A DNA stretch of 64,000 nucleotides from Thalassomonas sp. M1454 (GCF_007097525.1 NZ_VKDD01000001.1:1-64000), one strand, 5' to 3'; shown: positions 35,969 through 44,677, numbered from the stretch's first letter. Made by a program: numbers and translations. Notes: generated from the letters alone by a model not told the origin.

Positions 35969-35979
35969 CTTTAATTTAT

Positions 35980-36006
35980 ATAACGCCACAGCCCTTGTGG
36001 CGTTAT
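35980..36006. terminator. Terminator between FMN reductase and permease genes
   Basis: ATAACGCCACA and TGTGGCGTTAT pair perfectly around a five-base loop, followed on plus by TTATTC. The two flanking genes converge here, so it may act for both. Confidence 0.85.
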
Positions 36007-36019
36007 TTATTCTTACCAA

Positions 36020-36934
36020 TTAAAAGATAAATTGGTATAAGAAACCCGCACCTACTGCCATCGATAGAATTACGGTTAAGAAAGCGATTATCATCTGATT
36101 TCTAAAAATAGATTTTAATAACACTACTTCAGTTAAGCTTGCCCCTGCACTTCCAATAATTAATGCCATTACCGCTCCTAACCCCATACCTTTGGCAGCC
36201 AATGCTGCGCTTAATGGAATTACTGCTTCAGCACGTATGTAAAGTGGGATACCAATTACTGCTGCAATTGGTATTGCTAATGGGTTATCTTCACTGGCAA
36301 TGTTTGCCACAAATTCGGTAGGCATAAAACCATATATCATTGAACCCACTGCGATACCGCCAATTAAGTAAGGTAAAACTTTCTTAAAATCTGCCCATGT
36401 TGTATTCCAAATACGAGCCCACTTACTAATCGGCTTGCCACTTTTAGCGCAGCTTGAGCCACAACCGCTAGACTCTGGGGCTATGTAGGCTTCTGCTTTA
36501 ATGTATTTTTCAAAACCTAATTTTTCTAATAGATAACCTGCTACAACCGATACGCCCATAGCGATAACAAAATAGAAAGCCGTCACTTTAAGACCAAATG
36601 TTACTGCGAATAAACCTATGATTATTGGGTTGAGTAATGGGCTGGCAAATAAGAATACCATCATGGTACCAAAACCAGCTTTTGCACTAAGTAAGCCCTT
36701 TAAGAATGGGATGGTAGAACATGAACAGAAAGGCGTAATTGCTCCTAAAAAGCTAGCAATAATATAGCCTTTGCCATTTTTACTGCTCAGTATGCTTTGA
36801 ATTTTACTTGGTGGAATGTATTCCTGAAGTACGCCAACAAGGTAGCTAATAAGTAAAAACAGTAGAGTTAGTTCGACTGCTAAAAAGGCAAACATGTTTA
36901 ATGTTGCGAAGATCATTTCAGTGCTAATAGTCAT
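36020..36934 (-). CDS. Permease of the COG0701 (ArsP/YraQ-like) family
   Basis: This 304-residue membrane protein has about eight hydrophobic segments and the family signature near residue 68: GAITPFCSCSTIPFLKGLL, with two cysteines that in ArsP bind trivalent organoarsenicals. A cytoplasmic loop near residue 158 carries a further cluster SSGCGSSCAKSG. The family exports arsenicals or other thiophilic compounds; the substrate here is not proven. It is divergent from an ArsR-type regulator gene with two operator-like repeats between them, which supports metalloid- or thiol-responsive control. Confidence 0.88.
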   Translation of the reverse strand: MTISTEMIFATLNMFAFLAVELTLLFLLISYLVGVLQEYIPPSKIQSILSSKNGKGYIIASFLGAITPFCSCSTIPFLKGLLSAKAGFGTMMVFLFASPLLNPIIIGLFAVTFGLKVTAFYFVIAMGVSVVAGYLLEKLGFEKYIKAEAYIAPESSGCGSSCAKSGKPISKWARIWNTTWADFKKVLPYLIGGIAVGSMIYGFMPTEFVANIASEDNPLAIPIAAVIGIPLYIRAEAVIPLSAALAAKGMGLGAVMALIIGSAGASLTEVVLLKSIFRNQMIIAFLTVILSMAVGAGFLYQFIF

Positions 36935-36948
36935 AACTTAAATCTCGG

Positions 36949-37019
36949 TATTTCTAGATTTGTCGAATTATAAAGAAATACATTCCCTTGTCAATATATT
37001 TCTAGTAATATCGAATTAT
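36949..37019. promoter_or_regulatory. Duplicated ArsR-type operator between permease and arsR genes
   Basis: Two 23-base repeats begin at 36949 and 36997 and share TATTTCTAG-N5-TCGAATTAT exactly (18 of 23 positions, all but the central five). Each is an imperfect palindrome around TTCTA...TCGAA. They are 48 bases apart, one near each divergent start codon, so one repressor could control both genes. Confidence 0.7.
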
Positions 37020-37040
37020 TAACTAGTAAGTGAGAATGTT

Positions 37041-37331
37041 ATGGATATTGAAATTATTGCCAAAGCCTTAAAAGAATTAGGCCACCCGACTCGATTAGCT
37101 ATATTTAAACGCTTAGTAAAATCAGGAGACCAAGGCATAGCTGTTGGTGCTGTACAAGAAGAGTTAAACGTACCGGGCTCAACTTTATCACACCATATTT
37201 CTAGTTTAGCCTCGGCCGGGCTTATTAAGCAGCGCCGTGAAGGCCGAACACTTTATTGTGTAGTTGAATATGAAAAACTACAATCAGTTCTCTCATTCTT
37301 GCAAGATGAATGTTGTATTGACCAACAATAA
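37041..37331 (+). CDS. ArsR-family transcriptional repressor
   Basis: This 96-residue winged-helix protein has the recognition region VQEELNVPGSTLSHHISSLASAGLIKQRREGRTLYC and belongs to the ArsR/SmtB group. The usual ArsR metal site (CxC in the recognition helix) is missing; possible ligands are the CC pair in the C-terminal QDECCIDQQ and C at YCVVEY. It is divergent from the permease gene and should repress both until an inducer, perhaps a metalloid or thiol oxidant, binds. Confidence 0.92.
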   Translation: MDIEIIAKALKELGHPTRLAIFKRLVKSGDQGIAVGAVQEELNVPGSTLSHHISSLASAGLIKQRREGRTLYCVVEYEKLQSVLSFLQDECCIDQQ

Positions 37332-37409
37332 ATACAATTAAAGCAAGTGGTTGATGATAGAAGGGTTCAAACCAAGTTGGTCAACAGCGCTATAAAATTT
37401 CTGAATTAA

Positions 37410-37844
37410 TTATGTTTGAGGTAAGTTTTCAACAGGCTTTTGCTGCAAACGGTGCGATATCAAATCATAGAGTAAATTAAATAAATAGGTATAAATTACA
37501 AAAAAGATAACAGCGCCAAAATCCATAACTAAGGCTTTCAACAAACTCACTTCAAGCACCCACATGATAAGAGGTACAGTGAAAATAACTAGTCCAAATT
37601 CAAATGCTAAGCTGTGTATCACTCTGATTTTAGTTGTACGATTAATGCGTGCTCCGGTGAAGATACGATCGAAGAATATATTAAAAATATAATTCCAAAG
37701 CATTGCTATGGTAGAAATAACAACAGCTAAACCGGTTAAGCTGGGCAGGCTTTTTTCACTGACAAATGTAGCTAAAGCGACCAATAATAAAATAGCCGTT
37801 AACTCAAATAAAAGCGCATGAAAAATTCGTTCTTTAGTCGTCAT
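37410..37844 (-). CDS. PACE-family efflux transporter
   Basis: This 144-residue protein has four hydrophobic helices arranged as two bacterial transmembrane pair (BTP) repeats, each beginning R-x-x-HALLFE or R-x-x-HSLAFE and ending WNYIFNIFFDRIF or FNLLYDLISHRL, the hallmarks of the PACE family (AceI-like). The membrane-embedded glutamate of repeat 1 is in HALLFELTA. Family members export biocides such as chlorhexidine, and physiologically short-chain diamines such as cadaverine and putrescine. That natural substrate fits this polyamine locus. It is divergent from a LysR gene as is usual for aceI/aceR. Confidence 0.9.
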   Translation of the reverse strand: MTTKERIFHALLFELTAILLLVALATFVSEKSLPSLTGLAVVISTIAMLWNYIFNIFFDRIFTGARINRTTKIRVIHSLAFEFGLVIFTVPLIMWVLEVSLLKALVMDFGAVIFFVIYTYLFNLLYDLISHRLQQKPVENLPQT

Positions 37845-37856
37845 AGTTTAGAAATG

Positions 37857-37927
37857 ATCAATAAATAAAACGCAATTATATTCATATATATGATACTTTA
37901 AAGTTAGTAACTATCACATTTATTGAT
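37857..37927. promoter_or_regulatory. Long-spaced inverted repeat in the PACE/LysR promoter region
   Basis: ATCAATAAAT (37857-37866) and ATTTATTGAT (37918-37927) are perfect inverted repeats separated by 51 bases that include the two divergent promoters. This could be a looped LysR operator; in an AT-rich genome chance is possible. Confidence 0.35.
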
Positions 37928-37941
37928 ACAAGAGTTTTACT

Positions 37942-38820
37942 ATGCTGAACCCTGAACAACTAAAAATGCTGGTTTTAACTGATGAGTTAGGATCATTTAG
38001 TGCTTGTGCAAAACATTTAGGAAAAGTGCAATCGGCGGTTAGCCAAGGCATAGCTAATTTGGAAATAGACTTAAATGTTAGTTTATTTGACCGTAGCACA
38101 AGAAAACCTACTTTAACCCCTGAAGGGTTAAGATTGTTAGATTACGCAAAAGCAATATTACGTCAAAATGAAGAATTATTAAGTGCTGCGGCAGCAATAG
38201 ACAAAGCAGAGGAACCGCAAGTAACCTTTGCTATTGATAGCGCCTTAATGTTGCCTAAACTAGCAGATATACTTAAACAGTTTAGTGAAAAATTTAAAGT
38301 TACCCGTATTAACTTAATGACTATAGAAAGCAGTCAAGTTGCAACAATGGTAGCCAATGGCTCTGCTGATATAGGCCTCATGTTTGCAGATCCTAACTTT
38401 TTAAGAGAGATTGAGCTTTGTTATATAGGTAATCTACCGCTTTATGGCGTTTGTAGAAAATCTCACCCACTAGCCATGCTTGAAACCGTAAAAGCAGGAG
38501 ATTTAATTCCACATAGAGAAATTTTATTTAAAGATTTTCAGCAAAGTAAAAAAACTGAACTACCAACCTTTGGGGCTGAACACTGGTACGCTAACAATTT
38601 TCATGAGATAAAAACATTAGTCGAGACAGGTTTGGGTTGGGCCTATATTCCTGAACATATGGTGGGAAAAAATCATTCAGAACAAGACTTAAAAAAGCTC
38701 AATTTTAGCTTTGATCATAAACCATGGAGTCCACCGATCGATTGCATTACTCAAAAAAATAGGGCTATGGGAGTATCGTTAACTTGGTTATATGAACAAT
38801 TAAAAGGATTGTTAGACTAA
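37942..38820 (+). CDS. LysR-family transcriptional regulator divergent from PACE gene
   Basis: This 292-residue protein has the LysR HTH (about residues 3-60, QLKMLVLTDELGSFSACAKHLGKVQSAVSQGIANLEIDLNVSLFDRSTRKPTLT) and an effector domain. In Acinetobacter the LysR protein AceR activates the divergent aceI in response to short-chain diamines; the same layout here suggests an AceR-like role, which is an inference. Ends about 100 bases before the convergent agmatinase gene. Confidence 0.9.
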   Translation: MLNPEQLKMLVLTDELGSFSACAKHLGKVQSAVSQGIANLEIDLNVSLFDRSTRKPTLTPEGLRLLDYAKAILRQNEELLSAAAAIDKAEEPQVTFAIDSALMLPKLADILKQFSEKFKVTRINLMTIESSQVATMVANGSADIGLMFADPNFLREIELCYIGNLPLYGVCRKSHPLAMLETVKAGDLIPHREILFKDFQQSKKTELPTFGAEHWYANNFHEIKTLVETGLGWAYIPEHMVGKNHSEQDLKKLNFSFDHKPWSPPIDCITQKNRAMGVSLTWLYEQLKGLLD

Positions 38821-38922
38821 ATACACGCTAATCGATCTTGAGTAGAACTGGTATCGCTACTTTAATTATCCCTATATCAGATAAGAATAACTCAAGTAGC
38901 AATATCCAAGTATGTCTACAGT

Positions 38923-39879
38923 TTATCGGCGGATACAGCCTGGAAAGCTACACAACATTTCAAAAATTAAGTTGGCAGCTAATAAAGAAGTATTACCTGT
39001 AGTATCGTAAGGAGGTGATACCTCTACTAAGTCTGCTCCAATAAGGTTAGTGCCGTGCATTCCTCGAATAATTTCTAACGCTTGTGGAGATGTTAAACCT
39101 GCAGGCTCTGGCGTACCAGTACCAGGGGCAAAAGCTGGGTCGATACCATCAATATCAAAGGTTAAATAAGTTGGGGTATCCTCACCAATTAATTCACGTA
39201 CCTCGCTCATTAGAGGTGTTAATGATTTTAACCAGCATTCTTCTGCTTGTACTACTCGTACGCCTTGATCAATTGCCCATTGAAAATCTTCAGAACTATA
39301 ACCAGTAGCACGTTGACCTATTTGCACCATTTTTTTAGGGTCAACTAACCCTTCTTCAATAGCACGTCTAAAAATTGTACCGTGGCACTCTTTTTCACCA
39401 AACATACTGTCATTGATATCTGCATGTGCATCAACATGTACTAAAGCCATAGTGCCGTGCTTTTTATATAAGGCACGTAAAATAGGTAAACTAATTGTAT
39501 GATCACCACCAACACTAACTGGCTTGATGTCTTTTGCCATTATCTCATCATAGTGAGCTTCGATGATCTTAATCGACTCAGCTAAGTTAAATGTATTGAT
39601 AGCAACATCGCCAATATCGGCAACTTGAAAACTATCAAATGGTGCCGCTTTGGTATACATACCGTAAGGACGTACTAAAACAGATTCATTACGAACTGAT
39701 CTTGGGCCAAAGCGAGTTCCACTTCGATTACTAGCACCTATGTCTAGTGGAATACCAATAATGCCAATATCTAGGCTTGCATCTAATTCACTGCTTGGTA
39801 AACGAAACATGGTACCCGGGCCACCAAAGCGCGGCATTTGATTACCACCTAATGGCTGATTAAAATTTTGTTCTGTCAT
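38923..39879 (-). CDS. speB: Agmatinase-family ureohydrolase (agmatinase or guanidinobutyrase)
   Basis: This 318-residue enzyme hydrolyses a guanidino compound to urea and an amine. The dinuclear manganese ligands are in GGDHT (H127), DAHADIND (D150, H152, D154) and DIDGIDPAFAPGTGTPE. The N-terminal QPLGGNQMPRFGGPGTMFRLP and C-terminal GNTSLLAANLIFEMLC resemble, from memory, Pseudomonas guanidinobutyrase GbuA more than E. coli SpeB. It is 10 bases downstream of an aldehyde dehydrogenase gene, which fits guanidinobutyraldehyde to guanidinobutyrate to GABA plus urea. Agmatine to putrescine is the alternative. Confidence 0.88.
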   Translation of the reverse strand: MTEQNFNQPLGGNQMPRFGGPGTMFRLPSSELDASLDIGIIGIPLDIGASNRSGTRFGPRSVRNESVLVRPYGMYTKAAPFDSFQVADIGDVAINTFNLAESIKIIEAHYDEIMAKDIKPVSVGGDHTISLPILRALYKKHGTMALVHVDAHADINDSMFGEKECHGTIFRRAIEEGLVDPKKMVQIGQRATGYSSEDFQWAIDQGVRVVQAEECWLKSLTPLMSEVRELIGEDTPTYLTFDIDGIDPAFAPGTGTPEPAGLTSPQALEIIRGMHGTNLIGADLVEVSPPYDTTGNTSLLAANLIFEMLCSFPGCIRR

Positions 39880-39889
39880 GTTACTTACC

Positions 39890-41308
39890 TTATGTACACG
39901 TAATTATGGCTTTAGTTTCTAAGAATTCTTCAACACCTGTTGCGGTGAACTCTCGACCATTACCAGATTGTTTATAGCCACCGAATGGGGCATGATAATT
40001 AAATTCACCACCGTTGATCATGCACTGGCCACTCCGAATTTTGCGCGCAATAGCAATGGCACTTTCATCATCTTTAGCAAATACCGCTGAAGACAGGCCA
40101 AAAGGTGAATCATTGGCGATAGTAATCGCCGAATCTAATGTTTTGTACGGGATCATACATAATACCGGACCAAAAATCTCTTCTTGGGCAATACGCATGT
40201 CATTGGTTACATCCGCAAATATAGTTGGTTTTACATAAAAACCTGATGTTTGGTTTTCAGGGAAATCAGTACCACCATAAACCAAACGCGCACCTTCATC
40301 TAAACCTATTTGTATATAGCTTAATACTTTCTGCTGATGAGATTTAGAGCTTAACGGCCCCAAGAAATCACTTTCAGTCATGCCAACAGTTAAGTTCTCT
40401 GCCACACTTTTTGCATGCGCAACCGCTTCATTATACAAAGCTTGCGGTACTAACATTCTTGAAAGAGTATTACAGCTTTGACCACTATTAAGCATCACAT
40501 CTTCAACACCGTAGGTAACAGCAGTTTGTAAGTCGGCATCTGCAGTAATGATTAATGCTGATTTACCGCCAAGCTCTTGAGTTACTCGCTTAACCGTTGG
40601 AGCGGCAGCTTGTGCCACTTTAATGCCTGCTCCAGTTGAGCCGGTAAATGAAACCATATCAACATCAGGATGACTAGAAAGTTGTGCACCAACCACCGGA
40701 CCAGTTCCCGGTACTAAGTTGAATACCCCTTTAGGGACACCACATTTTTCTAATATTTCAGCCATGATGAAGTCAGCTGTAGGCGTTTGCTCGCTTGGTT
40801 TAACAACCATGGTACAACCTGCAGATAATGCCGCACCAACTTTGCCGATAAACTGATGTAAAGGAAAATTCCAAGGGTTAATAAAAGCACAAACACCAAT
40901 GGCTTCTTTAACAATGATACATTTTTCGGCCTTTTCTACTTGTTCAGTAACTTGGGTATGATCAGCAAATAGTTCCATTGCATAAATAGCCCCTTCAACA
41001 TGCAACCAGCCGGCAATATGCTCTGGACAACCCATAGTCGAAGAAATCGCTGTAACTAATTCATCTTGGCGCTTAGTCATTTCTTTAGCAATATTCTTAA
41101 TGATTTCACTACGCTTAACTGCAGGGGTATTCGACCATGCAGGGAAAGCTGCCTTGGCAGCAGCAACAGCGATATCAACATGCTCATTAGTACCACAAGC
41201 AACTTGCGATATTACTTGTTCAGTCGCAGGGTTAATCACGTCTAGGCTTGCACCATCATGATTATCGACCCATGCGCCATTGATATAAAATTTATTTAAG
41301 TTATTCAT
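39890..41308 (-). CDS. NAD-dependent aldehyde dehydrogenase paired with the ureohydrolase
   Basis: This 472-residue aldehyde dehydrogenase has the general-base glutamate in QELGGKSALIITADAD and the nucleophile in LNSGQSCNTLSRM near residue 283. By position it should act on an omega-guanidino or omega-amino aldehyde, like KauB of Pseudomonas, supplying the acid to the ureohydrolase. It lies downstream of a TonB-dependent receptor gene, separated from it by a terminator. The precise substrate cannot be told. Confidence 0.85.
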   Translation of the reverse strand: MNNLNKFYINGAWVDNHDGASLDVINPATEQVISQVACGTNEHVDIAVAAAKAAFPAWSNTPAVKRSEIIKNIAKEMTKRQDELVTAISSTMGCPEHIAGWLHVEGAIYAMELFADHTQVTEQVEKAEKCIIVKEAIGVCAFINPWNFPLHQFIGKVGAALSAGCTMVVKPSEQTPTADFIMAEILEKCGVPKGVFNLVPGTGPVVGAQLSSHPDVDMVSFTGSTGAGIKVAQAAAPTVKRVTQELGGKSALIITADADLQTAVTYGVEDVMLNSGQSCNTLSRMLVPQALYNEAVAHAKSVAENLTVGMTESDFLGPLSSKSHQQKVLSYIQIGLDEGARLVYGGTDFPENQTSGFYVKPTIFADVTNDMRIAQEEIFGPVLCMIPYKTLDSAITIANDSPFGLSSAVFAKDDESAIAIARKIRSGQCMINGGEFNYHAPFGGYKQSGNGREFTATGVEEFLETKAIITCT

Positions 41309-41340
41309 GATATTTTCTTCGAGATGTTGGAGGTATAAAA

Positions 41341-41379
41341 TAAAAAAACAGTTGTGGCACTAGGGCCAACAACTGTTTT
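41341..41379 (-). terminator. Terminator between the TonB receptor and aldehyde dehydrogenase genes
   Basis: AAAACAGTTGTGGC (41345-41358) pairs with GCCAACAACTGTTTT (41365-41379), one base bulged, and is followed on the minus strand by TTTTTTTATTTT. The aldehyde dehydrogenase-ureohydrolase pair should thus have its own promoter or depend on readthrough. Confidence 0.88.
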
Positions 41380-41391
41380 GTTTAAGCAGAT

Positions 41392-43683
41392 TTAGTAATA
41401 ATTATATTTAACTGTTAAACCAAATGTCGTTGGTTTTTGACGGTAAACTGTACGGCCGGCAAAACCAGTGAATGAATAGGTTTCAGCATCATCATCAAGT
41501 AAGTTTCTTGCCCATAATGATACTGTCCAGTTATCTTCATCAGAGCTAAGTGAAACTAAACCATTTAACGAACTAACCGGACCATATTCTGCATTATCAT
41601 CTGCCAGTTGTGCGTATTGAGTATCAGACCAGCTGTAGCTTGTTTGGAATTTCAAATATAAATTATTTTCTAGTGGCATATCGTAAGCAACTAAGGCGTT
41701 ATAACTCCACTCTGGTGCTTGCGATAATACGGTACCGTTTTCTAATGGCGCTGCTAATGCATCAACGAAACCAAAGCCATTTTCATTAGCCATGTCATTT
41801 ACTGATGGATCGGCATTGATACCACGTAAATCCTCAGTAGTTGGTGCTTTAGTCACTTCTGAATCAAGAAAAGCAACACCAGCTTGTAATGTTAGTTCAT
41901 CTGTCGGTAACCAGTGAATGTCCATTTCAAAACCTGTGGTTTGTGACTCTGGAATATTTGCTAACGTAGTATCAGCAACAGCAAATTCACTAAAGTTACT
42001 AAAATCATCAGATACAAAGGTAAGTAATGATTGACGGTTTTCATATTCTAATGCAAATGCGGCACCATTAAATTGCATAGAACCATCAAGTAAAGTCCAC
42101 TTAAAACCAAGCTCAGCTGATGTTACATCTTCCGGCTCAACGTAACTCCATGCTGATGAATCTAAGATTGCACCACCGTAATAAACGCCACTTTTGTAAC
42201 TTGTAGATACGTTACCAAATACTAATAAGTCATCATTTACTCGATAATCTAAGCCTAACTTACCTGTTACAGCATCTTCTTCATTAGTTTCGTTTAATTC
42301 AGTTACAGGGAACACTTCACCAAAACTTAGGTTGGTTGATTCACCATTGAAGCTACGTTCATCATTTGAGTAACGAATACCTGCAATTAACTTCCAGCTA
42401 TCATTTAGCTGTGTTTCAGTATGTAGATATAAGCCATAAGAGTCAGTTTCTTGTACGTAATCGGCAGTAAAACGATCAAGGTTGTATGCAGAAATATCTT
42501 CTGGATATAACACACCATCAAATGCAGAATCGGTTAAGAAAAATGAATCATCAAATGTATCTACGGTATCAACTTCTTCATTTGAAATATTAAAACCGGC
42601 TACCCAAGTAAAGTCGCTACTTGCAGTACTTACGAAGCGAATTTCTTGAGACCATTGAGATAACTCATTCTCTTGTAGTAGTTCCATAGTAGCAATGGCT
42701 GAACCATCGTAATTATCGACAACACTACGATCGTATGTGTCCACAGAAGAAATAGAAATCACATCGAAGTTATCAAAAGAATAATCTAAGGTAAGTGATA
42801 CACCAGAGCCTTCTTCATCACGTTGTACATCAAGCTGGCCAACACTTACTTTATCAGGAGCTGAAGGCGAATTTAGTGTCGCAAATGAGTCATCACCAAA
42901 TACATCTTCAATGCCTTCACTATCTGGTGAACTAGGCTTTGATTTATCTTGACTCATATACACACGTAATAAGCCCGTACCGGCACTACCTAGCTCAAAA
43001 CCAAGTTGTCCACGAACAGCAAAAGTATCAATAAAACCGAACTCTTCACCTGTTTCATCATCAGTTTGCCAACCTTCATTTGAGTTAGCATAGTTAACAG
43101 CAATTCGACCATTTACTGTATCAGTAATAGCACCACCAACAGCGCTAGTAACTTCTAGTGTTTGATAACTGCTGTAATCAACTTCAACATAAGATTCGAA
43201 ATCATCCGTAGGCTTTTTGGTAATAAAATTAATTGCACCACCGGTCGTATTTTTACCATACAGAGTACCTTGAGGGCCTTTAAGTACTTCCACACGTTCA
43301 ATATCAAATAATTGACCGCCTAAATATACAGGGCTACTGGCAAAAATTTCATCAGTGTAAACACCTACACCACTAGTATTGTTTGGACTAAAATCATCTA
43401 GACCAATACCACGTATTGCAAATATCGGCGTACCGCCAGATGTTGCGTTAACGGCAACTAAACCAGGAGTATGAGCACCTAAATCTACCGCATTTTCAAC
43501 GCCGATATCTTCAAGCATATCACCTTGGAAAGCTGTAGCTGTTACACCAACATCGGTAATTGCTTGTGTTCTTTTTTGCGCTGTTACCGAAATTTTTTCA
43601 ATTTCTTCAGCATAAACATTTTGTGTAACCGCCATTACAGCTAATGCGACAATCGACTTAGTAAACTTAGATTTATTACTCAT
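41392..43683 (-). CDS. TonB-dependent outer-membrane receptor beside the LuxR regulator
   Basis: Read from ATG 43683, which has AGGGGG seven bases upstream, the protein is 763 residues with a proper signal peptide (SKFTKSIVALAVMAVTQNVYA). An ATG 13 codons earlier would bury it. A TonB box-like EKISVTAQKR, plug domain (RVEVLKGPQGTLYGKNTTGGAINFITKKP) and barrel with the terminal VKYNYY follow. It is of the same large group as the receptor at 27603 but not a close duplicate. It is divergent from the LuxR gene across a region with a TCCCC-N6-GGGGA site. Ligand unknown. Confidence 0.93.
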   Translation of the reverse strand: MSNKSKFTKSIVALAVMAVTQNVYAEEIEKISVTAQKRTQAITDVGVTATAFQGDMLEDIGVENAVDLGAHTPGLVAVNATSGGTPIFAIRGIGLDDFSPNNTSGVGVYTDEIFASSPVYLGGQLFDIERVEVLKGPQGTLYGKNTTGGAINFITKKPTDDFESYVEVDYSSYQTLEVTSAVGGAITDTVNGRIAVNYANSNEGWQTDDETGEEFGFIDTFAVRGQLGFELGSAGTGLLRVYMSQDKSKPSSPDSEGIEDVFGDDSFATLNSPSAPDKVSVGQLDVQRDEEGSGVSLTLDYSFDNFDVISISSVDTYDRSVVDNYDGSAIATMELLQENELSQWSQEIRFVSTASSDFTWVAGFNISNEEVDTVDTFDDSFFLTDSAFDGVLYPEDISAYNLDRFTADYVQETDSYGLYLHTETQLNDSWKLIAGIRYSNDERSFNGESTNLSFGEVFPVTELNETNEEDAVTGKLGLDYRVNDDLLVFGNVSTSYKSGVYYGGAILDSSAWSYVEPEDVTSAELGFKWTLLDGSMQFNGAAFALEYENRQSLLTFVSDDFSNFSEFAVADTTLANIPESQTTGFEMDIHWLPTDELTLQAGVAFLDSEVTKAPTTEDLRGINADPSVNDMANENGFGFVDALAAPLENGTVLSQAPEWSYNALVAYDMPLENNLYLKFQTSYSWSDTQYAQLADDNAEYGPVSSLNGLVSLSSDEDNWTVSLWARNLLDDDAETYSFTGFAGRTVYRQKPTTFGLTVKYNYY

Positions 43684-43789
43684 TTTATATCCCCCTAATG
43701 ATTTATTTGTTACTTTGTACAAATATTATTTTTGTTATAGTTTTAAGTAACACTTTTTTAACTATTGCAGTTTGTAGTCGTTTTGTTTA

Positions 43790-43805
43790 TCCCCCAAAAA
43801 GGGGA
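43790..43805. promoter_or_regulatory. TCCCC-N6-GGGGA operator, site A
   Basis: TCCCCCAAAAAGGGGA is a 16-base palindrome with five-base arms, in the divergent promoter region of the TonB receptor and LuxR genes, 26 bases before the LuxR start. Runs of C and G stand out in this AT-rich sequence. The same spacing and arms recur at site B. Confidence 0.7.
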
Positions 43806-43831
43806 GATATAAAAATAAGTTCCAATTATTC

Positions 43832-44656
43832 ATGATTTCTTTAAAAAAAATAAACCTGTGGAGTGATGTTTTAGCTAACGTCATCAGTAAAAAGTTCAGC
43901 ACCGATTCGATTAATGAATTATTACAAGGTGTAGAGAGCATGCTCGATGGCAGTAGCGGCATGATCACCCTGTACCCTTATTTAGGTAAACCACAAACTA
44001 CTCACCACCGACTGCTCGCCAACGAAGATCCTAATTGGCATATAAGTACCTATGAAGATGGCGCCTACTTATTAGACCCTTTCTATCGATACGCCTTGGA
44101 TAACCAAGCTGAAGGGGTATTTAAATTAGATGATGTGGCGCCTGAAGGATTTAAAGAGTCTGAATACTATTCAGTTTTTTATGAAAAAAGTGGTTTTGAA
44201 GATGAAGTCTGTATTATGTTGCAGCTCAGTGATAAATCAATTTTAAGTATCTCGGTAGTAAAACATTCTATTCATCAAAGTTTTAACCAAGATCACTTAG
44301 CATTTATCGAAAACACTTTTAGCCTAGTAAAAAGTATTTTTACCCAATGGCTACAAGCTTATGAAACAGCTTTTGATGGTAGTTTTGAAGGACACTTAGA
44401 ACACGCGTTAGGGGCTTTTGGTAGCTCACTACTCACTCCAAAAGAATGTGAAATATTGCATTACGTACTACATGGTTACTCGGTAAAGTACATTGCTGAA
44501 AAGTTAGAGAACAGTGTTGAAACCATTAAACACCACCGAAAAAACATCTATCTGAAGCTTGATGTTACTTCACAATCAGAACTATTTTATCTATTCATTG
44601 CCTCACTTAAGGCTTTACCTAAAGGCTCAAAAGAAGATCCTTTAAGCTTTATTTAG
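43832..44656 (+). CDS. LuxR-family (GerE-type HTH) transcriptional regulator
   Basis: This 274-residue protein has a C-terminal LuxR/GerE helix-turn-helix (about residues 201-262: LTPKECEILHYVLHGYSVKYIAEKLENSVETIKHHRKNIYLKLDVTSQSELFYLF) and an N-terminal alpha/beta region of about 180 residues resembling a GAF-like ligand-binding domain rather than a receiver. It is flanked by two copies of a TCCCC-N6-GGGGA palindrome, one before its own gene/TonB receptor and one before the MFS gene, so it is the obvious candidate to bind them. Inducer unknown; an amine or amino acid seems likely from the surrounding oxidases. Confidence 0.88.
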   Translation: MISLKKINLWSDVLANVISKKFSTDSINELLQGVESMLDGSSGMITLYPYLGKPQTTHHRLLANEDPNWHISTYEDGAYLLDPFYRYALDNQAEGVFKLDDVAPEGFKESEYYSVFYEKSGFEDEVCIMLQLSDKSILSISVVKHSIHQSFNQDHLAFIENTFSLVKSIFTQWLQAYETAFDGSFEGHLEHALGAFGSSLLTPKECEILHYVLHGYSVKYIAEKLENSVETIKHHRKNIYLKLDVTSQSELFYLFIASLKALPKGSKEDPLSFI

Positions 44657-44661
44657 GTCCC

Positions 44662-44677
44662 TCCCCCGAATGGGGGA
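44662..44677. promoter_or_regulatory. TCCCC-N6-GGGGA operator, site B
   Basis: TCCCCCGAATGGGGGA is a perfect palindrome with six-base arms, 61 bases before the MFS start and just after the LuxR stop. No U-tract follows, so it is not a terminator. Confidence 0.7.

Noticed and set aside
43683-43700. Third C-run near the TonB receptor start as another LuxR operator
   Set aside because: ATCCCCCTAATG has no GGGGA partner; on the minus strand it is the AGGGGG ribosome binding site of the receptor gene.
43684-43722. Upstream ATG of the TonB receptor gene (13 extra codons)
   Set aside because: It would bury the signal peptide and lacks a ribosome binding site, whereas ATG 43683 has AGGGGG seven bases upstream.
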